Positions 8,527 to 16,447 of a stretch of 64,000 nucleotides of DNA are shown in pieces. Location of the stretch: assembly GCA_963781595.1 (NCBI GenBank), contig CAWAGG010000006.1:558001-622000 (forward strand), read 5' to 3'. Each line of letters starts with the position of its first letter. Within the stretch, counting starts at the first letter, position 1. This DNA is from JBEDUK01 sp963781595. GTDB taxonomy: Bacteria > Actinomycetota > UBA4738. The position numbers and the translations under genes are program-made. Below the pieces are notes generated by a model. It saw only the letters and a list, made by a program, of their open reading frames with translations, was not told where the DNA came from and searched no databases.

Positions 8527-9534
8527 TCAGCGGAACCGCTGACGCTCAGGAGCCACGATACCGGCGACGGCATCGCCCCGAAGGGCACGCACGACGTTCT
8601 CGGCGGCTTGCCTGGCCGCGATCGCGTCGATCCCCGGCACGAACCCGGAGTTGTGCGGCGAGCCGAGCATGTTCGGCAGGCCGAAGAACGGGAAATCGAT
8701 CCGGAACTCGCCGTCGACGACGGGTTCGATCCACCAGGTGTCGATCCCCGCGGAGAAGTCCGGATGCGTCCGGAGGTGTTCGTATAGGGGCGCCTGATCG
8801 ACGATCGCGCCGCGGGCCACGTTGACCAGGATCGCGCCGGGCTTCATGCGCGCGAGCTGTTCGGCACCGATCAGCCCCCTGGTCGCGGGCGTCAGCGGGA
8901 TCGCGATGACCACCACGTCCGAGGCCGCCAGCACCTGATCCAGGTCCGCGAGCGTCCCGCAGAACTCGACCGGCTCGTCCGTCCGGCCGGTCGTGTTGAT
9001 CGCCTGGATCCGCGCCCCGAGCGCCGCCATCAGCCGGGCGGTCGCCTTCCCGATCCCGCCGAAGCCGACCACGCCACAGACGGAACCCGCGATCCATCGG
9101 GTCGGCGGCCGCTGGTCGAACACACCCCTCGCCAGCTCCGCGTGCTTCTGCGGCAGTCGTTTCGCCAGCGCCATCGCCATGGCGACGGCATGCTCGGCGA
9201 TGGGAGCGGCGTACGCGCCGACGTTCGCTGCCAGGACGGCGCCCGGCTGCAGGATGTCGAACGGCACCGTGTCCGCCCCCGCGGAGAGCAGCTGGATGAA
9301 CCGGACCGAACCGACCGCCCGGAGCTCGTCGTCGGAGAGCGCCGGGTTGGGGAACCACGTGATGACGGCCCGCGCGCCGGTGAGCGCTGCGACCCGCTGT
9401 TCCACCGGGACCTCGGGCAACACCACGATCCGCGCGACGTCGCCGAGGACCTCCTGGAACGCGGCGCGGCGTTCGTCGTTGGGCTGAAACGTCAAGACGA
9501 CGACCGGGCGGTCCGGCGTCGTGCCCTCGCTCAC
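8527..9534 (-). CDS. D-2-hydroxyacid dehydrogenase (NAD)
   Basis: A 335-residue enzyme of the D-isomer-specific 2-hydroxyacid dehydrogenase family, interconverting 2-oxo and D-2-hydroxy acids. The Rossmann motif VCGVVGFGGIGKATARL has GFGGIG at 157-162. The catalytic Arg lies in LVNVARGAIVD, the Glu in DTWWIEP and the His in GSPHNSGFV. GTG start overlaps the stop of the upstream aldo/keto reductase (GTGA), so both are co-translated. The residue two past the GxGxxG region and substrate loop do not allow a substrate call. The pairing of two ketone/aldehyde reductases suggests a shared degradation pathway. Confidence 0.9.
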   Translation of the reverse strand: MSEGTTPDRPVVVLTFQPNDERRAAFQEVLGDVARIVVLPEVPVEQRVAALTGARAVITWFPNPALSDDELRAVGSVRFIQLLSAGADTVPFDILQPGAVLAANVGAYAAPIAEHAVAMAMALAKRLPQKHAELARGVFDQRPPTRWIAGSVCGVVGFGGIGKATARLMAALGARIQAINTTGRTDEPVEFCGTLADLDQVLAASDVVVIAIPLTPATRGLIGAEQLARMKPGAILVNVARGAIVDQAPLYEHLRTHPDFSAGIDTWWIEPVVDGEFRIDFPFFGLPNMLGSPHNSGFVPGIDAIAARQAAENVVRALRGDAVAGIVAPERQRFR

Positions 9535-10493
9535 CCGCGTCGCCGGGGCGTCGGCATGATGCGGTCGAGCTCCTCGAGGTCGTCGTCCGTCGGCTCCCAG
9601 GCGCCGGCGGCCGCGTTCGCCCGGACCTGCTCGGGCGTCATCGCGCCGGCGATCACCGACGACACCGCCGGCTGGGCCGCGAGCCCTCCGATCGCGACAT
9701 CCAGCATCGACACGCCGCGGGCTTTCGCGAAGCCGTCCAGGGCCTCCAGCCGGTCGAACGTCTCGTCGGAGAAGACCTCGTCGCGGCCCTCCAGCCGTGT
9801 GCCGGTGGGGCGCGGTTCGCCGCGCCGGTACTTGCCGGTCAGCAGGCCGCTCCCCAGCGGGAAGTACGGCAGGATCCCGACGCCGTAGCGGACGCACGAG
9901 GGGGCGAGTTCGGCTTCGACCTCGCGCTTCAGCAGGCTGTACTCGTTCTGCGCGGAGACGAACCGCGCCAGGCGGTCGCGGCGCGCGATCCAGTCGGCGT
10001 CGGCGACCTGCCACGCGTCCAGGTTCGACGAACCGATGTATCGAACCTTCCCCTCGCGGACCAGGTCGTCCAGCGCCGCGAGCGTCTCCTCGATCGGCGT
10101 GATGCCGTCCGGCGTGTGGTACTGGTACAGGTCGATGTGGTCGGTCTGCAGGCGCGTCAGCGACGCGTCGATCGCGCGGCGGATGTACCGGCGCGAACCG
10201 CGGGCGCCGCGATCCTGACCGTTCGCGCTATCCATGTTCGCGCCGAACTTCGTCGCCAGGGTCACGTCGTCGCGGCGGCCCTTCAGGACCTCTCCGAGGA
10301 TCGTCTCGCTCCCGCCGTGACCACCGTAGGTGTCGGCGGTGTCGAACAGCGTGATACCTGTATCGAGCGCGGTGTCGACCAGGGCCCGGGTGGCCTCGCG
10401 GTCCAGCCGGCGCCCGACGTTGTTCGTCCCCAGGCCGACCACGGAGACCATCAGGCCGGAGTCGCCGAGGGTTCGGTATCGCATGTCGCTCAT
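9531..10493 (-). CDS. aldo/keto reductase
   Basis: A 320-residue NADPH-dependent aldo/keto reductase. The catalytic tetrad is visible: Asp and Tyr in LFDTADTYGGHGG, Lys in LATKFGAN and His in LYQYHTPD. The cofactor-binding end shows SVIAGAMTPEQVRANAAA. The sequence RYRTLGDSGLMVSVVGLGTNNVG at the start is typical of the YccK/Tas group. The ATG chosen begins MSDMRYRTLG; no clear Shine-Dalgarno precedes it. First gene of a two-gene operon with the hydroxyacid dehydrogenase and divergent from the Rv2466c-like gene, with 67 bases between. Confidence 0.88.
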   Translation of the reverse strand: MSDMRYRTLGDSGLMVSVVGLGTNNVGRRLDREATRALVDTALDTGITLFDTADTYGGHGGSETILGEVLKGRRDDVTLATKFGANMDSANGQDRGARGSRRYIRRAIDASLTRLQTDHIDLYQYHTPDGITPIEETLAALDDLVREGKVRYIGSSNLDAWQVADADWIARRDRLARFVSAQNEYSLLKREVEAELAPSCVRYGVGILPYFPLGSGLLTGKYRRGEPRPTGTRLEGRDEVFSDETFDRLEALDGFAKARGVSMLDVAIGGLAAQPAVSSVIAGAMTPEQVRANAAAGAWEPTDDDLEELDRIMPTPRRRG

Positions 10494-10560
10494 CGCGCCA
10501 TCATGGCCGCATGCGTACCCTGTGACCACCCGCCGCGAACCCGAACCGAGGAGCCGAACC

Positions 10561-11169
10561 ATGACCGAGACGATCCGCTTCTACACCGACCCGACCTGCC
10601 CGTGGGCCTGGCAGGGCGCTCGGTGGATCCGCGAGGTCCGAGCTGTGCGCGACATCGAGGTCGAGTGGCGCCTGTTCAGCCTGTTCCTGATCAACGAGCA
10701 CCACGGCGAACTGGAGCCGGAGGCCCGCCACCGGATGATGTTCGCGCTGCGAACGCTCGCGCAGGTGCGGCGCGAGGCGGGGAACGACGGCGTCGAACGC
10801 GCGTACTTCGCGATCGGTCTGCGGAAGCACGACGTGCGGCCCAGGCCGGACCTGACCGATGGGCTGGTTCGCGCGGCGCTCGCCGACGCGCGGTTCGATC
10901 CGGCGCTGCTGGGTCGGGCGCTCGCGGACCCGTCGACGGAGGACGAGGTCGTCGCGGAGCACGAGGCGGTCGTGGGCGACGTCGGGGCGTTCGGCGTCCC
11001 GACGATCGTGCTCCCGAGCGGTCGCGGGATCTTCGGGCCGGTGAAGGCGTTGGCGCCGATGGGGGAGCCCGCCGGCGCGCTGTGGGACCACGTGCGGTGG
11101 CTCACCGAGCAGGAGGACTTCTTCGAACTGAAGCGGATCCGCAGCCGGAAGCCCGGCGAAGCCGCGTAG
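10561..11169 (+). CDS. Rv2466c-like thioredoxin-fold protein (mycothiol-dependent nitroreductase family)
   Basis: A 202-residue DsbA-fold protein resembling Mycobacterium tuberculosis Rv2466c through its whole length: FYTDPTCPWAWQGARWIREV at the N-terminus, a helical insert with FSLFLINEHHGEL, the cis-proline region FGVPTIV, and the ending EDFFELKRIRSRKP. Rv2466c is a mycothiol-dependent reductase that activates nitro prodrugs. The active site here reads C-P-W-A, so the second cysteine of a CxxC pair is absent. ATG seven bases after GAGGAG. Its presence supports an actinobacterial, mycothiol-using host. Confidence 0.8.
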   Translation: MTETIRFYTDPTCPWAWQGARWIREVRAVRDIEVEWRLFSLFLINEHHGELEPEARHRMMFALRTLAQVRREAGNDGVERAYFAIGLRKHDVRPRPDLTDGLVRAALADARFDPALLGRALADPSTEDEVVAEHEAVVGDVGAFGVPTIVLPSGRGIFGPVKALAPMGEPAGALWDHVRWLTEQEDFFELKRIRSRKPGEAA

Positions 11170-11235
11170 CGAGGCGCCTCCATCAGCTCCTGGTTCCCGA
11201 GAACGACACCCAGCCAGTGCGCACGGGAACCGAGG

Positions 11236-11264
11236 TTGACGCCCGTGTATGACAGCGCTAGCCT
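11236..11264 (+). promoter_or_regulatory. promoter for a leaderless mRNA
   Basis: TTGACG (11236-11241), a 17-base spacer, then TAGCCT (11259-11264). The ATG of the next gene begins at 11271, exactly where transcription should start, and there is no ribosome site, so the message is predicted to be leaderless. Confidence 0.7.
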
Positions 11265-11270
11265 CTCTGT

Positions 11271-11759
11271 ATGACAAACGTGACGGACTTCGAGCTGTTG
11301 GCCTTCTTCGTCGCGGATCACGCAGCGGTCTCCGAGGGCAAGCTGTACGTGAACGGGGGAGGATGGGACAAGATCACCTTCCCGAGCTACCCGCAGGCCT
11401 TCCCGATCTCGATCGCGGGCCAACTGTTGGTCCCGTATCGCGCGTATCAGCAGGACCACATCTTCGTGATCGGACTCGAGGACAGCGACCGGAACCCGCT
11501 CGAGTACAGGGTTGAAGGGCGGTTCCGCGTCGGCGCCGAGCCTGACCTGAGGGTTGGAGATCCCACTCGGATGCCGTTCGCCGTGCCAGGGAACACGGCG
11601 GCGATCCCAGGACCTGGCGACTACGCATTCACCTTCTCGGTGGACGGCCACGAGTTGGCGAGGCTCGGCATCCGGGCGGTACAGGTCCCGTTCATCACGT
11701 CTCCCGGAGTCGGCGGAGCTCCGCTCGGCCCGGATGACGCGGGCGACGGGTCCGACTGA
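11271..11759 (+). CDS. conserved hypothetical protein (DUF6941-like)
   Basis: A 162-residue soluble protein. The start FELLAFFVADHAAVSEGKLYVNGGGWD and the later GRFRVGAEPD and PGDYAFTFSVDGHELA resemble an actinobacterial family of beta-rich hypothetical proteins (DUF6941, from memory). No catalytic motif is evident. It is predicted to be translated from a leaderless mRNA. The following toxin-antitoxin pair starts 43 bases after its stop on the same strand and may be cotranscribed. Confidence 0.6.
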   Translation: MTNVTDFELLAFFVADHAAVSEGKLYVNGGGWDKITFPSYPQAFPISIAGQLLVPYRAYQQDHIFVIGLEDSDRNPLEYRVEGRFRVGAEPDLRVGDPTRMPFAVPGNTAAIPGPGDYAFTFSVDGHELARLGIRAVQVPFITSPGVGGAPLGPDDAGDGSD

Positions 11760-11802
11760 CGAGCTCGGACCGAAGTCAGACGCCGGTTCCCGCGGAGGGC
11801 AA

Positions 11803-12114
11803 GTGGATCTCTGGGACTTCGAAGCCATCGACTGGGACGACGAGGACGATGAGGATGGCGATCTTCGCCACTGCCTGCGACACGGCATCGACCAGTCCAT
11901 CGTCGAGGCCGTGTTGCGGGAGGAACCGGTCGAGATCAAGATGACGGTCCGGAGCGCCGAGTTCGCGATCGTGGGACCAGATGCCGGTGGGCAGATGTGG
12001 ACGCTCCTCTTCGACCGGTCGTACAAGCGCGGAGACTGGTTGCGACCTGTTACAGGCTGGCGATCAGAGGCCGACGAATCTCGGGAATGGAAGCGAGGGA
12101 GGAGGCGCTCATGA
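11803..12114 (+). CDS. BrnT-like toxin (putative)
   Basis: A 103-residue protein starting at GTG after GGAGGG. The N-terminal LWDFEAIDWDDEDDEDGDLRH, the helix CLRHGIDQSIVEAVLREE and the strand pattern AEFAIVGPDAGGQMWTLLFD ending in a basic tail (WLRPVTGW...EWKRGRRR) follow the BrnT/RelE-like RNase outline: an acidic start, an HGI helix and a C-terminal VTGW-like strand. The next gene overlaps by four bases and encodes a ribbon-helix-helix protein, the order toxin then antitoxin used by brnTA. Assignment rests on architecture plus context. Confidence 0.55.
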   Translation: MDLWDFEAIDWDDEDDEDGDLRHCLRHGIDQSIVEAVLREEPVEIKMTVRSAEFAIVGPDAGGQMWTLLFDRSYKRGDWLRPVTGWRSEADESREWKRGRRRS

Positions 12115-12479
12115 CGGACGGAGCTGATGCTCGAGACGACGAGCGTCGTCGCCGTGCGATCGCTGAGGGGAATCGCGGCCAGGTGGAAGAAGGCTCAGGG
12201 CGTGCGATCGAGGGTCGAAGTGTGCCGCAGATGGTCTCGGTGAGACTGGAAGCCGAACTCGTTGGAGCCCTGAGACAGCTTGCGACGAGCCGTGGCGTCA
12301 GCCTGAGCGACGTGCTACGGCGTGGGGCGGAGCTCGTCGTTGGGGAGGCAACGAGAACCCCGCAGATCATCTACGCGCTCGAGATCACGACGGTGAAACT
12401 GGAACCGACCGGCTTCGCCGGGGTCTGGCACCAGCCCACGACCACGGGCCTGGAGGAAGCTCGGAGAGCCGCTTCCTAG
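12111..12479 (+). CDS. ribbon-helix-helix antitoxin (putative BrnA-like partner)
   Basis: A 122-residue protein with ATGA overlap to the toxin stop and GGAGGAGG before its start. Residues about 1-40 are charged and probably disordered. The RHH core is PQMVSVRLEAELVGALRQL, then ATSRGVSLSDVLRRGAELVV. Unlike usual RHH antitoxins the DNA-binding strand is central and a 40-residue C-terminal tail (IIYALEITTVKLEPTGFAGVW) follows, presumably contacting the toxin. Expected to neutralise the upstream protein and repress the shared promoter. Confidence 0.6.
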   Translation: MTDGADARDDERRRRAIAEGNRGQVEEGSGRAIEGRSVPQMVSVRLEAELVGALRQLATSRGVSLSDVLRRGAELVVGEATRTPQIIYALEITTVKLEPTGFAGVWHQPTTTGLEEARRAAS

Positions 12480-12503
12480 CGATCTCGCGGGGTCCGATCG
12501 CTC

Positions 12504-13361
12504 CTACAGGTCGTCGAACGGGTTACGGTCCTCGCCGGTCGTCTCGCGGAGGAACCGTTCGACCTCCGCGGCGATCCCCTCGCCGCTCGCGATCGCCTCG
12601 GGCGCAGGAAGGTCCTCCAGCCGCTCGAGGTACTGCTGCGCGTCGGGGCGTTCCGCGACCACCTGATCGAGCCTGATCCGCTCCTGGTGCGCCTGTTCGA
12701 CCAGCTCCTTGGTGGGGAGCTCGATGCCGAGGTGCGACGACAGGCGTTCGACGAGCGCGAGGGCCCCTCCCACGTAGCTCCCGGCGACGTAGTGGGGGAC
12801 GTGCGCCCAGAACCCGACGCTGGGGATCCCGTGCTCCGCGAGGCCGAGTTCGATCAGGTTCACCGCGGACGCGGGCACGCGGAGGAACTCGGCCGGCAAC
12901 GGCGGGTCGGTCTCGGTGGGCGTGCGTTCCGCGCCGGTCATCAGCACCGGCGTCGGGCGCGTGTGCGGGACCACCGCCGGGATCGCGCCGAGGGAGACGC
13001 TCTCGACCACGCCGAGGCGCAGCGCCATCTCGCGGGCATCCAGGCCGAACGCCCGCCACCGATAGTCGGGCTCGGGGCCGGTGAAGATCAGCAGGTCGCG
13101 GTCGCCAGCCGGGACGCGGCGGACGTTCAGGGTGAGCCAGGTGACCTCGTCCATCCGGCCCTCGACGATGTCGAGCGTCGGCCGCCGCGCCCGGTAGTCC
13201 AGCAGCGCGTCGACGTCGAACTCCGCCACGGTCTGACCCGCCTGCGCGATGTGCTCCGCCGCGGTCGTGGCCGCGTCGCCCGCGTCGACCCAGCCATCGA
13301 GCGCGGTGATCAACGCGGGCGCGCGCAGCGGCTCGTCGAGGATGATCTTGTACAGGCTCAC
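12504..13361 (-). CDS. PAC2 family protein
   Basis: A 285-residue protein of the PAC2 (proteasome assembly chaperone 2-like) family, widespread in actinobacteria (for example Rv2125). Landmarks are LRAPALITALDGWVDAGDAA near the start, the LLIFTGPEPDYRWRAF segment, IPAVVPHTRPTPVLMTG and GIPSVGFWAHVPHYVAGSY. The C-terminal 60 residues are helical and acidic. Bacterial members bind ligands or act as assembly factors, but no role is proven. GTG start at VSLYKIIL; an upstream in-frame GTG exists. Convergent with the antitoxin gene. Confidence 0.85.
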   Translation of the reverse strand: MSLYKIILDEPLRAPALITALDGWVDAGDAATTAAEHIAQAGQTVAEFDVDALLDYRARRPTLDIVEGRMDEVTWLTLNVRRVPAGDRDLLIFTGPEPDYRWRAFGLDAREMALRLGVVESVSLGAIPAVVPHTRPTPVLMTGAERTPTETDPPLPAEFLRVPASAVNLIELGLAEHGIPSVGFWAHVPHYVAGSYVGGALALVERLSSHLGIELPTKELVEQAHQERIRLDQVVAERPDAQQYLERLEDLPAPEAIASGEGIAAEVERFLRETTGEDRNPFDDL

Positions 13362-13395
13362 GCGTTGAGCTTGCCACACGAGGCGCCCTTCGAGG

Positions 13396-14538
13396 TCAGG
13401 GGACCGCGGCCGGCCTCAGGCCTCGTCGTTCGACGGGCTCGGGGGCGAGCGCCGGCACGACGAGCCCGATCAGCCCCGGGACCGCGATCACGGCCGCGAT
13501 CGCGACGACCGTCGCGTCGATCCGGTCGCGTGAGAGCAGGATGCCCGCGATCGCGCCGCCGAGCGGCGGCGTCGACTGCATCAGGGTCCGCAGGGCGCCG
13601 AAGACCCGCCCGCGCATCTCCGGTGGGATCAGCCGCATGCGCAGCGTCTGCGCCCAGATCGTGAGCGGCGAGGCGAAGAAGCCGGCGACCGCGAGCGTCA
13701 CCAGGGCTGTGCCCAGGTTCGGCGCGAACAGCAGGCCCAGGTAGCTCGCGCCCGCGATCGTCTGCGCGACGGCGATCGAGCGGCCGAGCGGGTACCGCCA
13801 CCGCAGCGCGCCGACGATCGCGGATCCGGCGAGGGCCGCGACGGCGAACGTCGACAGCATCAGGCCGAACGTCCCCGCCCCGCCGCCCAGCTCGCGGCGT
13901 GCGTAGATCGGGCCGAGGACCATCAGCATCCCCTCCCCGACGTTCGCGGCCATGAACATCAGGGTCGTGGCGTAGACGGGCGGGGTTCGCCGGAGGAACC
14001 GCAGCGCTGGCTTGAGCCCCAGCCGTGGGCCGGCCGCCACATCGCCGCGCGGTGTCTCCTGCGGCGTCGGTGGGATCCGGAGCGCCAGTAGGAACCCGAT
14101 GAACACGACGTAGGACGCGGCATCGACCGCCAGGACCGTCGCCGCACCGACCGCCGCGATCAGCACCCCTGCAACCGCCGGCCCGCCGACGTCGGCGGCG
14201 CCGAAGCTCACCGACTCCATCGCGTTCGCCGTGTTCAGGTCATCCTCGGCCACGAGCGACGGGACGATCGCCGGCACGCCGGCCCAGTTCGCCATCTTCA
14301 GCAGGCCGTAGAGGGCCGCGACCGCGTACAGCTGCCAGACCTGCAGGACGCCGAGGGCGGATGCGATCGGGACCGAGGCGACCGCCAGACCCAGGGCAGC
14401 GTTCACGCCGATCAGGAAGCGCCGCCGGTCGTGACGGTCGAGCGCGGCGCCCATCAGGAACCCTCCGGCCAGCACGGGTGCGGTGTACACGATGACCAGG
14501 AGGCCCACCGCGCGCGGCGAGCCGGTTTCGGACAGCAC
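13396..14538 (-). CDS. MFS transporter lacking a normal start codon
   Basis: MFS_3-type exporter related to enterobactin and macrolide efflux proteins: about 11 TM segments, motif A-like GAALDRHDRRRFLIGVNAALG, and the conserved PPEMRGRVFGALRT loop before the last helices. The first GTG in frame (14538) starts inside TM1. Upstream in the same frame sequence homologous to family N-termini (LRNGPFARLWFGSTVSSFGDALTWVALVW when read in two parts) continues to a TAG at 14638-14640, just after GTG CGT GCC. The true start is therefore either CTG at 14628 or a GTG disabled by this stop codon. Possibly a pseudogene or sequence error. Confidence 0.7.
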   Translation of the reverse strand: MLSETGSPRAVGLLVIVYTAPVLAGGFLMGAALDRHDRRRFLIGVNAALGLAVASVPIASALGVLQVWQLYAVAALYGLLKMANWAGVPAIVPSLVAEDDLNTANAMESVSFGAADVGGPAVAGVLIAAVGAATVLAVDAASYVVFIGFLLALRIPPTPQETPRGDVAAGPRLGLKPALRFLRRTPPVYATTLMFMAANVGEGMLMVLGPIYARRELGGGAGTFGLMLSTFAVAALAGSAIVGALRWRYPLGRSIAVAQTIAGASYLGLLFAPNLGTALVTLAVAGFFASPLTIWAQTLRMRLIPPEMRGRVFGALRTLMQSTPPLGGAIAGILLSRDRIDATVVAIAAVIAVPGLIGLVVPALAPEPVERRGLRPAAVP

Positions 14539-14729
14539 GAGCCAGACGAGGGCGACCCACGTGAGTGCGTCGCCGAACGACGAGACGGTCGAGCCGAACC
14601 AGAGCCGCGCGAACGGCCCGTTGCGCAGGAGTCGGAGCTAGGCACGCACGAGGGCGTCGAGAGTGCCCACCCGCCGCCGGCGGCGACCGTCGCGAACGTG
14701 CTCGAACCCGTCGCGAACCTGCTGCGGTC

Positions 14730-15613
14730 TCAGCTCCCGGCGAGCCGGCGGTACGCCGTCGGGGTCAGACCGAAGTGCCGCCGGAAGCGGAACGCGAAGT
14801 GGCTCACGCTCCGCCAGCCGACGCGCTCGGACACTTGCATCACCGTCAGCGGCGTCGAGGCCAACAGGTCGGCGCCCCGCTCGAGCCTGCGGCGCGAGAG
14901 GTACGCGTGGGCGGGATCCCGAACTCCCGTCGGAACAGCCGGGAGAGGTAGAAGGGCGAGAGCGCCACCGACCGTGCCAGCTCGTCGAGGCCGACGTCCT
15001 CGGCCAGGTGCTCGTCGAGGTACCCGCGGGCCTGGTGCACGCGATCGCGCAGGTCCGAACGCAAGCGACGCCGCCCCGCGTCCGGCCAGGATCCCTCGTG
15101 CGCTCGGGCGAGCTCCGCCACCAGCTGCATCGACAGGCCGTCGACCGTCAGGGCGAACCCTGTGGAGCGCTCGGTCGCCTCGCGCACGAGGGCCAGGTGG
15201 ACCCGCCCGATCGTCGCGGTCCGCGGCGCCCCCGGCCGGCTGAACGCGCGGTCCCACGCGGGGTCGTCACGTCCGCTCGCGTCCCCCACGTCGTGGAACT
15301 CCACGCACACGGCCGTATCCAGCGCGCGCCGGCCCGGGTGCGACGCCCGGAAGGTCCTTCCCGGCGCTCCGATCACGACGGTCTCCGGCGTTCCCTCCAC
15401 CGCGCCGGCGCCGCACCATAGCCCCCACGCCCCTGACGATGTGAAGATCGCGGTCGGTCGTTCGAAGCACTCCTCGGCCGGGTCGTGGTGCGACGCGTCC
15501 GGATGGTGCCGGAACGCCATGACGGTGGTCAGCGAGCTCCGTGCGAGCACACGGATGCGCCCGGCGGGTTCGATCACCTCGTCGTTCGGCCGGCCGTCCA
15601 TCGTCGGCATCAT
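14730..15613 (-). pseudogene. AraC family regulator, frameshifted in the DNA-binding domain
   Basis: AraC/XylS-type regulator. The N-terminal ligand-sensing part (from MPTMDGRPNDEVIEP, about 180 residues) leads into the first helix-turn-helix, LAEDVGLDELARSVALSPF and YLSRLFRREFGIPP. There the frame shifts: the rest of the domain (HAYLSRRRLERGADLLAST, then VSERVGWRSVSHFAFRFRR and HFGLTPTAYRRLAGS) is in the -1 frame. One missing base in a C-rich run near 14918 explains it. Without correction the protein loses its second HTH. It lies 41 bases downstream of dienelactone hydrolase. Real decay or assembly error cannot be separated here. Confidence 0.75.
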
Positions 15614-15654
15614 CAACGCGCGGGGGCTCGCGCGTGTGAAACGGGACCGGCGAT

Positions 15655-16428
15655 TCAGTCCATGACGCCGATGAACCGCAGGATCCGCCGCCAGGCGTCG
15701 TCGCAGGCCTCGGCGTGCTCGGCCGCGGTCCGGTCGAAGAAGGAATGCGGCGCGCCCTCGTACGTGACGATCTCGTTCGGCACGGCCGCCGCGTCGAGCG
15801 CGGCCCGGAACGTCTCGATCGCCTCGGGCGAGATCGCCGGGTCGGCGCCGCCGAACAGCCCGAGCACCGGGCACGCATAGGTGGGGGCCAGGTCCGACGG
15901 GGCGTTCGTGTCGCCGGCGTCGCCGGGCACCGGGCGGCCGTAGAAGCCGATCACGCCTGCGAGCCCGTGGCCCCGGCCCGCCTGGTTGAACGACGCGCGG
16001 CCGCCGAAACAGAACCCGACCGTATAGACGTGTTCGGCCGTGCCGCCGGCGTCGGAACGGACGTGCGCGACCGTGGCCGCCACATCGGCCGCGATCGAAT
16101 CGGGCCTCGTCTGCTGGACGTGCGGCTGCCACTCGAAGCCGTCGGGGCGCTCGCCGATGCCGGCGGTTCGGCCGAAGTAGTCGAACGCGGTCGCGTGGAC
16201 GCCGGCCTCCGCGAACCGCAGCGCAAGCTCCTCGTAGAAGCGGTGGAGCCCGCGGACGTCGGGGAGGATCACGATGCCCGGTCCGCCCGGCCCATGGTCC
16301 GCCAGCGACGAGTACGCGCCGAACCGGTTCCCGTCCTCGGCCGTCAGCTCGATGCGCGCACCCGTCGCGTCCAGGGCGCCGCCGCGGATCGGCGGGAGCG
16401 GCGGGCGAGCGGAGTCGTCGTAGCACAT
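15655..16428 (-). CDS. dienelactone hydrolase family protein
   Basis: A 257-residue alpha/beta hydrolase of the DLH family. The nucleophile is the Cys in VGFCFGGRASF, the acid is in LGLFGGADPAISPE and the His is in EGAPHSFFDR. The oxyanion region is IVILPDVRGLHRFYEELALRF. Such enzymes open lactones such as dienelactone in aromatic degradation or cleave small esters. AAGGAG lies nine bases before ATG. The downstream AraC-type gene may have been its regulator. Confidence 0.88.
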   Translation of the reverse strand: MCYDDSARPPLPPIRGGALDATGARIELTAEDGNRFGAYSSLADHGPGGPGIVILPDVRGLHRFYEELALRFAEAGVHATAFDYFGRTAGIGERPDGFEWQPHVQQTRPDSIAADVAATVAHVRSDAGGTAEHVYTVGFCFGGRASFNQAGRGHGLAGVIGFYGRPVPGDAGDTNAPSDLAPTYACPVLGLFGGADPAISPEAIETFRAALDAAAVPNEIVTYEGAPHSFFDRTAAEHAEACDDAWRRILRFIGVMD

Positions 16429-16447
16429 CGGTATGGTCTCCTTCCGT

